The notes beneath the pieces are model-generated. The model was given only the letters and a program-made list of their open reading frames with translations, was not told the origin of the DNA and ran no database searches. This document shows positions 33,521 to 45,189 of a stretch of 64,000 bases of DNA, piece by piece. How positions within the stretch are numbered: position 1 is the first letter of the stretch; every line of letters begins with the position of its first letter. Made by a program: the position numbers and the translations under genes. The stretch covers positions 15,230,465 through 15,294,464 of the forward strand of contig CM042985.1 of the NCBI GenBank assembly GCA_023678885.1, given 5' to 3'. The DNA comes from Pogostemon cablin. Taxonomy: Eukaryota > Streptophyta > Magnoliopsida > Lamiales > Lamiaceae.

Positions 33521-33889
33521 ATGTCTAATGAAAGAGGAACCAACTACACTCCTGAGGAAGATGAACATCTTCTCAAGTGTTGGATAGAAATCTCAGAAGA
33601 TCCAGAAATAGGTAAGAATCAAAGTGGAGATACTTTTTGGAAGCGGGTTACCAATGAATACAACAACAACAAGCCGTCAATGATGGAAGAACGCAACCAA
33701 CGATCAATAGAAAGTCGCGTGCGAAAAATTCGAACGGCTTCTGCAAAATTCAAAGGGTGTATTGATCAAATCGAGATCCAAAATCCAAGTGGAGCTTCTG
33801 AAGATGATATAGTAAAAACACCTTTATATTTTTTCAAAGGGTATATTAATTCGAACATACCTTTTTTTTTTTTAAGTATTGGCGAATAA
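33521..33889 (+). CDS. Harbinger ORF1, Myb/SANT-like DNA-binding protein (truncated)
   Basis: The 122-residue frame starts MSNERGTNYTPEEDEHLLKC and continues WIEISEDPEIGKNQ, with a TFWKRV segment. These are the three-helix SANT/Myb-like signature of the accessory protein that PIF/Harbinger elements use with their transposase. Divergent arrangement with the transposase is usual. After the DNA-binding domain the sequence runs into a poly-T tract and a stop, shorter than typical ORF1 proteins of several hundred residues. Confidence 0.75.
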   Translation: MSNERGTNYTPEEDEHLLKCWIEISEDPEIGKNQSGDTFWKRVTNEYNNNKPSMMEERNQRSIESRVRKIRTASAKFKGCIDQIEIQNPSGASEDDIVKTPLYFFKGYINSNIPFFFLSIGE

Positions 33890-35026
33890 TTAAGGGTTTC
33901 TTAGTGGATAAAGGGTTTGTAAGTTGCAAATCTTCCTTTGGGTTGAACCAATGGACTATAGTGATGATCCTCGGATGATGAGTCATTTATCTAGCAATCT
34001 GTTCTCCTTTCAATGTATGCTAGTTTTGACTAAATCTATAGTAATTCCTTCCTTCAGTCATACTGTATATCTCATACTAACTGTTATGGGGTGGGAACAA
34101 TTTTTGAAGAGAAGAGTGAGCGTTGGCGGTTATGAATGAAGCATAGTGCTTCCCCACTGGACAGAGTGAAGAATTTTTATATTCAAGATTTTGTGAGCAA
34201 ATTTTTTTGTTGAAATATAATGAATTAGAGTATTTCCTTTCTTTGAGGAGTTTATGTGACTCTATGGAATTGGTTTTAGCAAATTGCAATTAGGTCACTC
34301 GACATTCATGTCTGCTTATTTTAGATACTTTTGCAGCCAAGAGAAGTCAATCTTTGATGAGTGAGGGTGTAAGTTGGCCCAAGCTTGATGTTAGTCATGA
34401 TCATATCGCACACGGCACACCCACTGACTTAACTCGAAAAATCATGGTCATTATCTTTAAAAAAAATAAAAAATCGTCAGATCATTCTTATTCACCAAAT
34501 ACATTTTAAAAGGTTACAAACACAACACGTTGATTGTGTTTGATCAATTAAATTATCGAAGTGGGAACTTCGAAATTCTGCTAATCATACTTGTTATGTT
34601 ATTAGTTCCTTGAATCTCCTATTTGTGAAAAAATAGAGTATGATCCTGTTAGGCATATAAACTAGTGAGCCCTAACTTAACTCAAAAAATCATGGTCAAA
34701 GGTAAGGGATTCTTTTCTCCATATTTGTGTCGAATCGACCAACTTCAAACTGGATGTCCAGCACGCTCGCTCCGGTTGACAATCCATATACTTAGGCCCA
34801 CATCTAGGTGATCCTTATGCCCACCATGGGATAGATCGTTTCCATAGACTGACAGAACCTACAGGTCAAACCAAATTGTTAGTATAAGCTAGGAGCCTTC
34901 ACTTAACCACAAACTATTGCCAAAGGCAATGATCCTTGCTTATATGAACTTCCGCACTTTCTTGTGAAACCGATGTGGAATATCATAACACATCCTTATG
35001 CTAATCTTCTTCAATTTGTCCTATGG
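33890..35026. other. Unassigned stretch between Harbinger and element F
   Basis: No credible gene. A phrase of the form cttaactc(a/g)aaaaatcatgg occurs twice (about 34427 and 34672), suggesting an old repeat. The Harbinger right end should lie here but was not identified. The last five bases (tatgg, 35022-35026) are the target duplication of element F. Confidence 0.4.
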
Positions 35027-35809
35027 TGATACCGGGATTTTAGAGAAATATGAGGCAACACAAGCACACACTCGGATACAATTCCTCACCTATGGAATCC
35101 ACCACAAGTTTGGAATAAACTCGTCGTCTTAAGGAATCCACCGAAAGACTAAGAGGTGCGCTCACCACTCTAGGAATCCACCAAAAGAGTTTAGAGTAAG
35201 ATACAAGAAGATAACATCTTCTAAACAAGCTTAAAAGCTCAAGATAAGTTTAATTTTCAAATTGGCTCCTTAAGAGCATACATAGGATAGCCATTATATA
35301 GGCATGAATTGGAACAACCCTCCAAGTGAGTCAAAGGAAATAAATGAGATTTGAACATTCTCAACACATAGAAAATATGAACTTAGACTCTAATAAATAT
35401 AAGATAATCAAAGACTAATAATATGTAGATACCAAGGTTCTTCATGAGGAGACGAACCATCAAAAACCAGCAAAGTCGAAGTTGGTCCAGCAACTTCCGT
35501 AAGTTGAGCAGTCTGCCACACTTCAGTCAAACGGCCATAACTTTCTGTAGGTATATTATTTTTGAGATCCGTAAATTTAGTTGAAAACTAGACTTCAAGA
35601 GCTTTCCAACCATGTAAAGTTTGCACCATAACTCCTTCCCAGTCAAATCAGATTAATTATCAAATTTGACTGACTGTTTGATACCTCCTGCTGAGTTAAT
35701 GCTGTATAGTTGGACCATTTTGTTCAAATGTATTGAGTTTAAGGTCTTCATTAATGGATAGATTTTCCATGTTGCAGACTTCAAATCTTCACCCAAAATT
35801 CCCGCGTCA
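35027..35809 (-). repeat. 3' LTR of element F
   Basis: It begins TGATACCGGG and ends CCGCGTCA in plus coordinates. A purine-rich tract on the minus strand (ccaggggagaa) abuts at 35810-35820. Differences from 45914-46696 are few. Confidence 0.9.
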
Positions 35810-36144
35810 TTCTCCCCTGGTTGGAAAAGATTCGTCCTCGAATCTGAACCTTCTTCATCATCAACATATGGTGAAAATTCAGCAACATTGAAAGTAGCCA
35901 AGACACTAGCAACTCCACCATTAATCACCATTTGACCACCTAAAACCTTGCACAACATTATTGCAACAATTAATATAGTAATTAGGATGACCTGACCAAG
36001 AAAGGACTATTGGAAAGTCTCAAAAGACTTCAAATCCATGAACTTGACAGATTTTCGAGTGCATCTGCCACCTTCCAGAAAAATGGACATAACTCTTTGT
36101 AGAAAACTCCAAACGACTCTCCGTTTGTTGCATTTGAAACTAGA

Positions 36145-37599
36145 CTAAAAGAGCTTTCTACCCATATACTGATCATTGTCTGAATCCCTCTGAATCAGTA
36201 CCAGAATATTTGTGAAGCTACCCCATATGCACTGCATCATCTGCTTCCACTGCACACAAACTTGCTTCTGAATTTCCTTCATACGTCGATGCTTATCAGC
36301 ATTCTTCTTGAATCTTATATTTTGCTTGTCAATCTCTCTGCAAACCTTCTCATGCAATTCCTTGAAGTAAAGATCATGAGTTGCATCCATTGTTTTGATG
36401 CAAGTAATGAAATGTGATATCGTTGATAATTGATCAACATCCACCATCACCGAATCCTTGTTCATTTGGGTGCGAGGCAACCCAATAACAAAGTCCATAC
36501 TTACATCTTCCCATGGACATAACGGTTCCGGAAAAGGAGTGTACAGACCTGAATTTTGCCCATGACAAGTACTCTTGCATATTTCAACACACTTCTTCTT
36601 GACATCTCTTCCAAAATATCCAGCAAGCTGACCTCCACTATGTGCTTCATCAATAAATGTTAGCTTCAAAGAACAATCAAGAACATATAACAAGTTACCT
36701 TTGAAGAGATAACCATCATGAATCAAGAAAAGCTTGAATGAAGCTTTTAAAAATTCCTCCCACATTCTGCCAAAGTATGAATCATTATTGTAGGGATCTT
36801 TCATCACCTCAAACCCGACCACATTCACTTGCAAAGTAGTCAACAAAGAGTGCCGTCGACTAAGAACATCCACCACTTGATTTAGCACACCAGATTTGTG
36901 CTTGATCACTAGGTCGAATGCTTGTAATAACTCAATCCATTTACTATGCCATGGATTCAACTTCTGCTTTGAATTCAAGTATTTCAAAGCTTCATGATCT
37001 TCTTGGCTAAGAACTCCTCTGAACCCCACATTTGAAACATATCGATCCACTTCGAACACCTTTCCAAAATAATTTCGTAGCCAGCCTTTATCCACAAGCT
37101 CTTGCTCCTGCCTTTGCAACTCGTCATGATGCTTCGGATTCATTCGATAAATTGCCTTATTCAATAAAGAAGCATCGCTTGCAAAATCAATGCAATGTTG
37201 AATGTTCTTCATTGGAGGAAGGCCTAGTGGAATCTGTTCAGGTTCCACATCATGAAACTCCGGCAGAAAATTTTGAACTTGGAGTGGTATGGCATCACCC
37301 TCTTCATATAAAGCCATCAATTCATACTCCTCCATTGGTTCATATAAAGGATTTTCATGAATTTGTGAATAAGAGATCATCACTTTTGATGGTTCAAGAA
37401 TACTTTGCATCTTTGAATCCTCACAAATCATTTTCTCATCAACATAATCATGAAGCCATAACAACTCGTGAGAATGATCTTTCGATTTAAACTTCTCCAC
37501 CATAGTAATAACAACATCTTCACAACTTCCCTCTTCAACAGTAATATCACGTACCTCGTCATTTGACATGAAACTTGATTGAAAGATATTGTTGTGAAG
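36145..37599 (-). CDS. Chimeric pol remnant of element F (linker, RNase H, integrase)
   Basis: A minus-strand frame stays open from inside the element to 36145 (about 485 codons before it enters the LTR of element G). It starts in an acidic linker (MEEYELMALYEEGDAIPLQV) and reaches the RT N-terminus (LGLPPMKNIQHCIDF, then RQEQELVDKGW). It then jumps directly to RNase H (GVLSQEDHEALKYLNSKQKL and KSGVLNQVVDVLSRR) and integrase pieces (HSGGQLAGYFGRD, PWEDVSMDFVIGLPRTQ). The RT palm and most of the integrase core are absent. Deletions without loss of frame suggest either chance or maintenance as a non-autonomous ORF. Confidence 0.75.
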   Translation of the reverse strand, partial: LHNNIFQSSFMSNDEVRDITVEEGSCEDVVITMVEKFKSKDHSHELLWLHDYVDEKMICEDSKMQSILEPSKVMISYSQIHENPLYEPMEEYELMALYEEGDAIPLQVQNFLPEFHDVEPEQIPLGLPPMKNIQHCIDFASDASLLNKAIYRMNPKHHDELQRQEQELVDKGWLRNYFGKVFEVDRYVSNVGFRGVLSQEDHEALKYLNSKQKLNPWHSKWIELLQAFDLVIKHKSGVLNQVVDVLSRRHSLLTTLQVNVVGFEVMKDPYNNDSYFGRMWEEFLKASFKLFLIHDGYLFKGNLLYVLDCSLKLTFIDEAHSGGQLAGYFGRDVKKKCVEICKSTCHGQNSGLYTPFPEPLCPWEDVSMDFVIGLPRTQMNKDSVMVDVDQLSTISHFITCIKTMDATHDLYFKELHEKVCREIDKQNIRFKKNADKHRRMKEIQKQVCVQWKQMMQCIWGSFTNILVLIQRDSDNDQYMGRKLF

Positions 37600-39577
37600 T
37601 GTTGAGAGTTGAATTTCACGCATTTTACATATGCACATTACACCGTTTTACTTAGGAAAGTTATTATTTTTGCATGGAATTGAGTACATTTGAGTATTTA
37701 CATGATTTTGATGCTACTAAGGTGTTTTGTTGAGTTTTGAAGGGTAAAACATGATCAAAAGTTCAAAGTTGGAATGAGGAGTGAAAGTGAGAAGGAATGT
37801 TGAAAAATACAGTCCACGTTGCACAAATTTTCTGTATTATTATAGAAGCCCAAATTGATCATGTGATATATGGTTGGAAAGTTACAGAAGAGAGGGTCAT
37901 TTTGACATAAAAAACACCCCAATCGGATTTCAAACGAGAAAGTTATGATTAAAGTGCTAACATCGCGCATGCTGTACCGAGCAGCAACATTGCATGACTT
38001 TTTACTTATACAAATGTTGGATATTCTGAGTGTTCTTTATATGGATAAAAAGCCAAGGAAGAGAGGAACACGTGAGTCAAAAATCACTCAAATCAGAGTC
38101 CGTATGAAGAAGTTATGCTCAAAACGGTGAGATCGCGCAGTGCAGTTTCTGCAGCTCGGCGGGTAGCGAGCGGCGAGCGGCCCTTCCACGTGGCCAAAAG
38201 CTGCCGAGCTGGGGTCCCTCAGAGCCCACACGACGGCCCCATTCCAACCATATGCTGTTCGGCTGGTTTGGGGCCGCTCGGTCATGAGCTCGGCTCGAGC
38301 AAAGTGCCGAGCGGCCCAAAATCGGGCCCAGACGAGACCTGTTCGACACAGCAGCGTATATATACCCTCAAGTCGCGATTTTGAAGCAGTTTTGATCGCG
38401 AAAAAGCCCTGCATCAGTCCAAGAAACAATTAGGGAGATCAAGACACAAATTGGAGAGAACCCATTCATAATCCATCATCAATTCACACCTCCAACACCT
38501 CCATATCTGATTTATAACCTGATTTCACCATCCATCCACTTCCAAGAGGGTTCCAAGTGCTAATTGAGGGAGAATCGAGCAATTGGAGAGACGGAGAAGG
38601 AACGAAAGACTACGTCTACACTAGGGTTTCATAATTCCTATCTTTCTCTTTCTATTACTTTGATTATTGTTATGAATTGCTTAGCCATGAGTGTTGCTTG
38701 TGACCTCATGGGCTAATTTTATATACAGTTCTAGGGTTTGATGGATTGATTTAATTGATTTGGGGATTTAGACCAAAGATTGGGATTTTATGCAGTTGAG
38801 CTTTTGATTTTACTTATTTTATTAAGACATGTTAATTTGCTTCGTAACGTCTTCATAATATATTCATGACATCCGCTATAATGCTTGGATTATTGTGATA
38901 GCTTGTGTGCGTTCATGATTGGTATTGTCTATCTGTTAGGGATTAGAGTAGCTCCGCTATAAGCACTTTAATTTCATGAACTGGTTAATCAAATACTTGA
39001 TTAGTTTGGTGGAACAATGCAATTAGACAATCAAGTAGGAAGTGAATAGAACCTTGTAGTAATTCCAGAAAATATCTTGTTAGTCGGGCTTACCATCCGG
39101 AGGTATTGTTGCTTGCTTTGATTAGTATCTAGGAATAAGGCTTGGTAATATTTGCGCACCTTAGGATTTAAACCAGAGTATAATGTTAGCTTAGAATCGA
39201 ATCATATTCGGTGGGATAACAGGGATATGTTGTGTATTTTCAGTGAAACTGCATGAATGAACAATCGTAAGTTTAATAACCCAAATTAATTGGTCTCTAC
39301 CTGATACCTTAGAACTGTTCGTTATCTCTTGATTAGAAACTTGCTTTTATTTTATTTTATTGCTTTTAATTATTCTGCAATTTATTATTTAAGTATTTTA
39401 GTTAATTCGCAACAAAACATTGAAAATCGGTTACCTTATTCTGATTAAGCTAGTATAATTAGAAAATAAATAGTTAGTTGTCCCTTGGGTTCGATAATTT
39501 AACTTGGTCACATACCGCTACAATTGATATCCTTCATACTTGGGGATTAAATTATAGTGCGCAGAAAAAGCCTATCA
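37600..39577 (+). repeat. 5' LTR of element G
   Basis: It runs from TGTTGAGAGTTGAATTTC to AAAGCCTATCA. A GC-rich stretch (38145-38335) with many gctcgg/ccgagc dyads precedes a TATA box (tatatata, 38357-38364). Confidence 0.95.
38145..38335. repeat. GC-rich dyad cluster upstream of TATA in element G LTR
   Basis: Repeated short inverted motifs (gccgag, gctcgg, gagcggc, ccgctcgg) occupy the same place relative to TATA as the GGTTCGACC arrays in element D, although the motif is different. The second LTR has the equivalent at 42962-43145. Confidence 0.65.
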
Positions 39578-39583
39578 AGTTTT

Positions 39584-39602
39584 TGGCGCCGTTGCCGGGG
39601 AC
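39584..39602 (+). promoter_or_regulatory. Primer-binding site of element G
   Basis: TGGCGCCGTTGCCGGGGAC starts six bases after the LTR end. It has the same position and nearly the same sequence as in element D. Confidence 0.9.
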
Positions 39603-39716
39603 GGCTTAATTATTTATTTTTCTTTTATTGCTAGTTTAATTAGGACTTTTTATTGCTTTTTTTTATTTTTTGTATTTGGATATATTCTGACTATAAATTA
39701 TCTTTGAGGTACTGAG

Positions 39717-40760
39717 ATGGACGAAATATTGAAAAGATATGGAAATCAGAATGTTATGGATCCTTCTCCATGCATAGACAAAGTATTGAAACGCTATGAA
39801 AATCATAATGCTATGGTTCCTTCTCCATATTATATGGATGAGAGGAATTATGGTTATGATCCTTTAGTGAATCAAAGTCATTCTCAGTACTACAATCAAG
39901 TCAGATATGAAGATGAATGGTCTTGTGCTTATAATGAAAGTTTATATCAACCTTATCAAGAGAACACTTATTCTGGATCGATTGGAGTTTCCCAAGAATT
40001 ACAAGACGCGTTTGATACTTCCATCAAGAAGCATGAAGAAAACATGGGAATATTGGAAGCTCTAGAAAGAAAGATGAAAGTTCAATCGCAGGAGAGGGAA
40101 GTTGCATCGCAGGAGTTTGATCAAAGAACGAGAGACATAAACAATCTTCTTGCGAACATCACTTCAAGTTTAAATTCTCAAGGTCAACAAGAGGAAAGAA
40201 TGGATGAAGAGGAGTTTGAGGAAGATATTGTTGTTCCATTGTGCCCTGGAATGCAATTTGAAGGTCCTATGCTGTCGTTTGAGGAAATAGAACTCGAAGA
40301 GGAGTCCACTCGATTAAGTCAAGTGGTTCCACTTGAATTGAGCTATCAACTGGAGTCAATTGTTGAGGAAGAAAAGAAAGAAGAAGAGCAAAGTCATGAA
40401 GCAACTGAAGAGGACTTGAAGAATGAAATGAGCATTTCTAAACCTTTAAACTCTTTAAGTTGCATTGAATTTAATGATGTTGTTTCTGTTGACTTTGTTT
40501 CACCTTATGATTCCTCTCATATTCTTAGGGATAGAAAGGAACTAGAAGAGAAGTTGGGAATTTTCGTCGGAAGAAGGAATAAGTGGTGGAGTAGAATGAA
40601 GAGGTTGACGAAATTTGATCTTAACATGGTTGGCAAGGTCAAGATAAATTTTAAGATTGCCAACGAGGCCATCCCTTGCCATAAGTATTGGATTGATGAA
40701 GAAGCACAGCGATTAGAATACGATGGAAAGGATGAAAGATATCCATGGCCATTCCGATGA
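39717..40760 (+). CDS. Element G protein, gag-pol linker-like (347 aa)
   Basis: The only ORF of element G. It lacks a recognisable capsid domain, zinc knuckle, protease or polymerase. The region GMQFEGPMLSFEEIELEEES resembles the gag-pol linker of element D ([10 protein letters not shown]). The N-terminal part is rich in Tyr/Asn/Gln, the middle is strongly acidic with coiled-coil-like Glu/Lys runs (about residues 100-235), and the C-terminus is basic (RRNKWWSRMKRLTK). An intact frame in a young non-autonomous element suggests it is expressed or was recently. Its function is unknown. Confidence 0.7.
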   Translation: MDEILKRYGNQNVMDPSPCIDKVLKRYENHNAMVPSPYYMDERNYGYDPLVNQSHSQYYNQVRYEDEWSCAYNESLYQPYQENTYSGSIGVSQELQDAFDTSIKKHEENMGILEALERKMKVQSQEREVASQEFDQRTRDINNLLANITSSLNSQGQQEERMDEEEFEEDIVVPLCPGMQFEGPMLSFEEIELEEESTRLSQVVPLELSYQLESIVEEEKKEEEQSHEATEEDLKNEMSISKPLNSLSCIEFNDVVSVDFVSPYDSSHILRDRKELEEKLGIFVGRRNKWWSRMKRLTKFDLNMVGKVKINFKIANEAIPCHKYWIDEEAQRLEYDGKDERYPWPFR

Positions 40761-42411
40761 GCTTGAGGTATTACGTCGTGACTCTCCGACGTTAAACATG
40801 AGCGCCTGTTGGGGGCTGTCCCTCCTGGTTTAATTGCTTTTCTATGTCTGTGTTGGTGTAATAATTTTATTAGGTATTGCTCGACTACGGTATATACTTC
40901 TTTGCAAACTTAGTTTCTCACTTTGTTTGATCTAAGTTTGGGGGGAGGTTACGTACATACCTTGTCTTGTAGTACCGAAGTAAAATTTTTGCATTGTGTT
41001 GTTGCTTGGAGGGTCGATTTTTTGCGGATTTTTAATATTTTCAATTTATTTGATGATGTTGAGGGTTCGATTTTTTGCGATTTTCCAGGTTTGTGTTGTT
41101 TTTGTTTGTGTTTATTTGTTTTGTGTTAATCCTAGTGTTGGTATAGTCGATTTATGGTTCTCTAGGATGATTTTTTGATTTTTCATGGCACTTGATTATA
41201 TGTGGGATTGTATTTGAGAAGCGGTTTGAGATTGTGCTTGGATGTTGAGATGCTTGAAATTTTATTATGTACATGAAAGATTTGCTATGTAGCTTTATTA
41301 GGTTTGCTCTTTCATTCCTATAGCCATGTGAGATTTTGAGCCTTTTGAAATCATGACTAGTTGCATGATTTAGTTTATTCTTGTGAGTGTCGTTCATACA
41401 CACGTATTCTAGAACTTGGCTTTGTATCTTGCTTGAAGCTACGTGTTTAATTAGATGATAGGAAATGATCTTAGGCCATCTTTGTTATTTATTAGTCACT
41501 AGCCAAATTATTATCCTACCTATTGAAATTATCCGTAGTTAACCCTTTTGAGCCTGAAAAGTCATATTTGTTGGAAGCCTACGTGATAAGCCAATTGATC
41601 CCTTGTTAGCTTTAAAAAAAAACCTACCTAGTAGAGAGTTGAAGGAGTCAATTTGGTGTCTTGTGAAGAAACATAAAAGGAGAATAAGTTGGAAGTGATG
41701 AAAATTGTTGAAGAGAGTGGTTAAATTGTTGCATAAAGGGGTAGTGCCCGAAACTGGTACCCCATGAAAAGAGTAGTGCCTGAAACTGGTACCCTTATTT
41801 GAAAAAGAAAAAAAGAGAAAAGAAAAGAGGGAAGAAAAAAAAATTTCGAGTAAGGATGTGGTGTTCAAAAGTGAAGGAGGAATCAAATTGCAAGAAGCAT
41901 TGAAGAGCGTTGAAGAAGAAAGAAGAAAGTAAAGCTGTTTGTTGAAAAGCTGTAAGTCTTCTTTGATTCTGTACTAGTGATTGAGTCACGATATCCATAT
42001 ATTTCCTACCTTTACCAAAGAGCCAACATTACAACCTAATGCAAGACCTTTGTGATCCTATTGTTGAAATTATTCCTTTAGTCGAGAGTTGAGATGATTG
42101 CCAAGCTTATGGTTACGCGTGTGTTTGAATTGACTTTGAGAGTAAACACCTTACCCTGAAGTGTATATCTCACACTTGAGCGATGATCGTAAATACTACC
42201 AGAGAGAATGGGTGGATGAGCATTCCGAATGAGTGAAATAGTTGATTTGAATTGTATGTTCTTAGATGGATGGTTATTTTGCATCTGAAGTATGATCTCT
42301 GAATTGTTATATTGTCTTGGATGTCTTCTGCTGTGAAATTTCCTCTCAATTAATCTATATTGGTTTTTAAGGTCGTTGCCTCGGGACGAGCAACAGGTAA
42401 GTTTGGGGGTT
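40761..42411 (+). other. 3' noncoding region of element G
   Basis: It starts with sequence matching the post-pol region of element D (ctctccgacgttaaacatga). A central polypurine tract (aagtttggggggaggt) lies at about 40931. Two copies of tagtgcc(c/t)gaaactggtacc lie near 41741 and 41771. The hairpin gcctcgggacgagc and polypurine tract aagtttgggggt lie before the 3' LTR. The env-position ORF of element D is absent. Confidence 0.75.
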
Positions 42412-44391
42412 TATTGAGAGTTGAATTTCACGCATTTTACATATGCACATTACACCGTTTTACTTAGGAAAGTTATTATTTTTGCATGGAATTGAGTACA
42501 TTTGAGTATTTACATGATTTTGATGCTACTAAGGTGTTTTGTTGAGTTTTGAAGGGTAAAACATGATCAAAAGTTCAAAGTTGGAATGAGGAGTGAAAGT
42601 GAGAAGGAATGCTGAAAAATACAGTCCACGTTGCACAAATTTTCTGTATTATTGTAGAAGTCCAAATTGATCATGTGATATATGGTTAGAAAGTCACAGA
42701 AGAGAGGGTCATTTTGACATAAAGAACACCCCAATCGGATTTCAAACGAGAAAGTTATGATTAAAGTGCTAACATCGCGCATGCTGTACCGAGCAGCAAC
42801 ATTGCATGACATTTTACTTATACAAATGTTGGATATTCTGAGAGTTCTTTATATGGATAGAAAGCCAAGGAAGAGAGGAACGTGTGAGTGCAAAAATCAC
42901 TCAAATCAGAGTCCGTATGAAGAAGTTATGCTCAAAACAGTGAGATCGCGCAGTGCAGTTTTTGCAGCTCGGCGGGTAGCGAGCGGCGAGCGGCCCTTCC
43001 AAGTGGCCAAAAGCTGCCGAGCTGGTGTCCCTCAGAGCCCACACGACGGCCCCATTCCAATAATATGCTGCTCGGCTGGTTTGGGGGCCGCTCGGCCATG
43101 AGCTCGGCTCGAGCAAGGTGCCGAGCGGCCCAAAATCGGGCCCAGACGAGACCTGTTCGATGCAGCAGCGTATATATACCCTCAAGTCGCGATTCTGAAG
43201 CAGTTTTGATCGCGAAAAAGCCCTGCATCAGTCCAAGAAACAATTAGGGAGATCAAGACACAAATTGGAGAGAACCCATCCATAATCCATCATCAATTCA
43301 CACCTCCAACACCTCCATATCTGATTTATAACCTGATTTCACCATCCATCCACTTCCAAGAGGGTTCCAAGTGCTAATTGAGGGAGAATCGAGCAATTGG
43401 AGAGACGGAGAAGGAACGAAAGACTACGTCTACACTAGGGTTTCATAATTCCTATCTTTCTCTTTCTATTACTTTGATTATTGTTATGAATTGCTTAGCC
43501 ATGAGTGTTGCTTGTGACCTCATGGGCTAATTTTATATACAGTTCTAGGGTTTGATGGATTGATTTAATTGATTTGAGGATTTAGACCAAAGATTGGGAT
43601 TTTATGCAGTTGAGCTTTTGATTTTACTTATTTTATTAAGACATGTTAATTTGCTTCGTAACGTCTTCATAATATATTCATGACATCCGCTATAATGCTT
43701 GGATTATTGTGTTAGCTTGTGTGCGTTCATGATTGGTATTGTCTATCTGTTAGGGATTAGAGTAGCTCCGCTATAAGCACTTTAATTTCATGAACTGGTT
43801 AATCAAATACTTGATTAGTTTAGTGGAACAATGCAATTAGACAATCAAGTAGGAAGTGAATAGAACCTTGTAGTAATTCCAGAAAATATCTTGCTAGTCG
43901 GGCTTACCATCCGGAGGTATTGTTGCTTGCTTTGATTAGTAACTAGGAATAAGGCTTGGTAATATTTGCGCACCTTAGGATTTAAACCAGAGTATACTGT
44001 TAGCTTAGAATCGAATCATATTCGGTGGGATAACAGGGACATGTGGTGTATTTTCAGTGAAACTGCATGAATGAACAATCGTAAGTTTAATAACCCAAAT
44101 TAATTGGTCTCTACCTGATACCTTAGAACTGTTCGTTATCTCTTGATTAGAAACTTGATTTTATTTCATTTTATTGCTTTTAATTATTCTGCAATTTATT
44201 ATTTAAGTATTTTAGTTAATTCGCAACAAAACATTGAAAATCGGTTACCTTATTCTGATTAAGCTAGTATAATTAGAAAATAAATAGTTAGCTGTCCCTT
44301 GGGTTCGATAATTTAACTTGGTCACATACCGCTACAATTGATATCCTTCATACTTGGGGGTTAAATTATAGTGCGCAGAAAAAGCCTATCA
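42412..44391 (+). repeat. 3' LTR of element G
   Basis: It starts TATTGAGAG (TGTTGAGAG in the 5' copy) and ends CCTATCA. The TATA box is at 43171-43178. A copy of target duplication tgaag follows. Confidence 0.95.
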
Positions 44392-44604
44392 TGAAGCCAT
44401 GGATCATCCTCCACATAGGTGGCATCGAGGCTACGCCGTAACACCAAATCTTCACCATGATCCTCGTAATCAACATCTTCATCATACTCATCATAAATTG
44501 GTGTTGATTCATCATGCTCCTCTTCTTCATACTCATCTTCACTTTTGTCATAAACTATCTTCACCTCTTCTTGCTCTTTCTCAACAAGAACAATGATTCT
44601 TTAT

Positions 44605-45189
44605 TGGAGGAAGGCCTAGTGGAATCTGTTCAGGTTCCACATCATGAAACTCCGGTAGAAAATTTTGAACTTGGAGTGGTATGGCATCACCCTCTTCATA
44701 TAGAGCCATCAATTCATACTCCTCCATTGGTTCATATAAAGGATTTTCATGAATTTGTGAATAAGAGATCATCACTTTTGATGGTTCAAGAATACTTTGC
44801 ATCTTTGAATCCTCAAAAATCATTTTCTCATCAACATAATCATGAAGCCATACAACTCGTGAGAATGATCTTTCGATTTCAACTTCTCCACCATAGTAAT
44901 AACAACATCTTCACAACTTCCCTCTTCAACAGTAATATCACGTACCTCGTCATTTGACATGAAACATGTTTGAAAGATATTGTTGTGAAGCCATGGATCA
45001 TCCTCCACATAGGTGGCATCGAGGCTACGCCGTAACACCAAATGTTCACCATGATCCTCTTAATCAACATCTTCATCATACTCATCATAAATTGGTGTTG
45101 ATTCATCATGCTCCTCTTCTTCATACTCATCTTCACTTTTGCCATAAACTATCTTCACCTCATCTTGCTCTTTCTCAACAAGAACAATG
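44605..45189 (-). repeat. First copy of an internal duplication in element F
   Basis: The segment 44605-45189 (acidic linker through protease-linker) is repeated. The second copy is split by element G into 44392-44597 and about 37208-37599. The copies match over about 590 bp with few differences, so the duplication predates the insertion of element G but is not old. Confidence 0.85.

Larger units (their letters stand above)
37600..44391 (+). mobile_element. Element G: non-autonomous Athila-related LTR element, recent
   Basis: Two LTRs of 1,978 and 1,980 bp (37600-39577, 42412-44391) are flanked by tgaag on both sides (37595-37599, 44392-44396). Between them are a GGCGCC-type primer-binding site, one 347-codon ORF, and a noncoding region whose motifs match element D. 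Protease, RT, RNase H and integrase are absent. It lies in element F in the opposite orientation. LTR differences are sparse and mostly transitions. Confidence 0.95.

Noticed and set aside
38088..38429. Overlapping frames of about 76-113 codons in the GC-rich LTR part of element G, repeated at 42901-43243
   Set aside because: They come from GC-rich inverted motifs in the LTR, occur on both strands and differ between the two LTRs by frameshift-neutral chance.
41539..41998. Phe/Ser-rich minus-strand ORFs in the 3' region of element G
   Set aside because: They derive from purine-rich noncoding sequence (poly-A/G on plus) and are not kept in element D.
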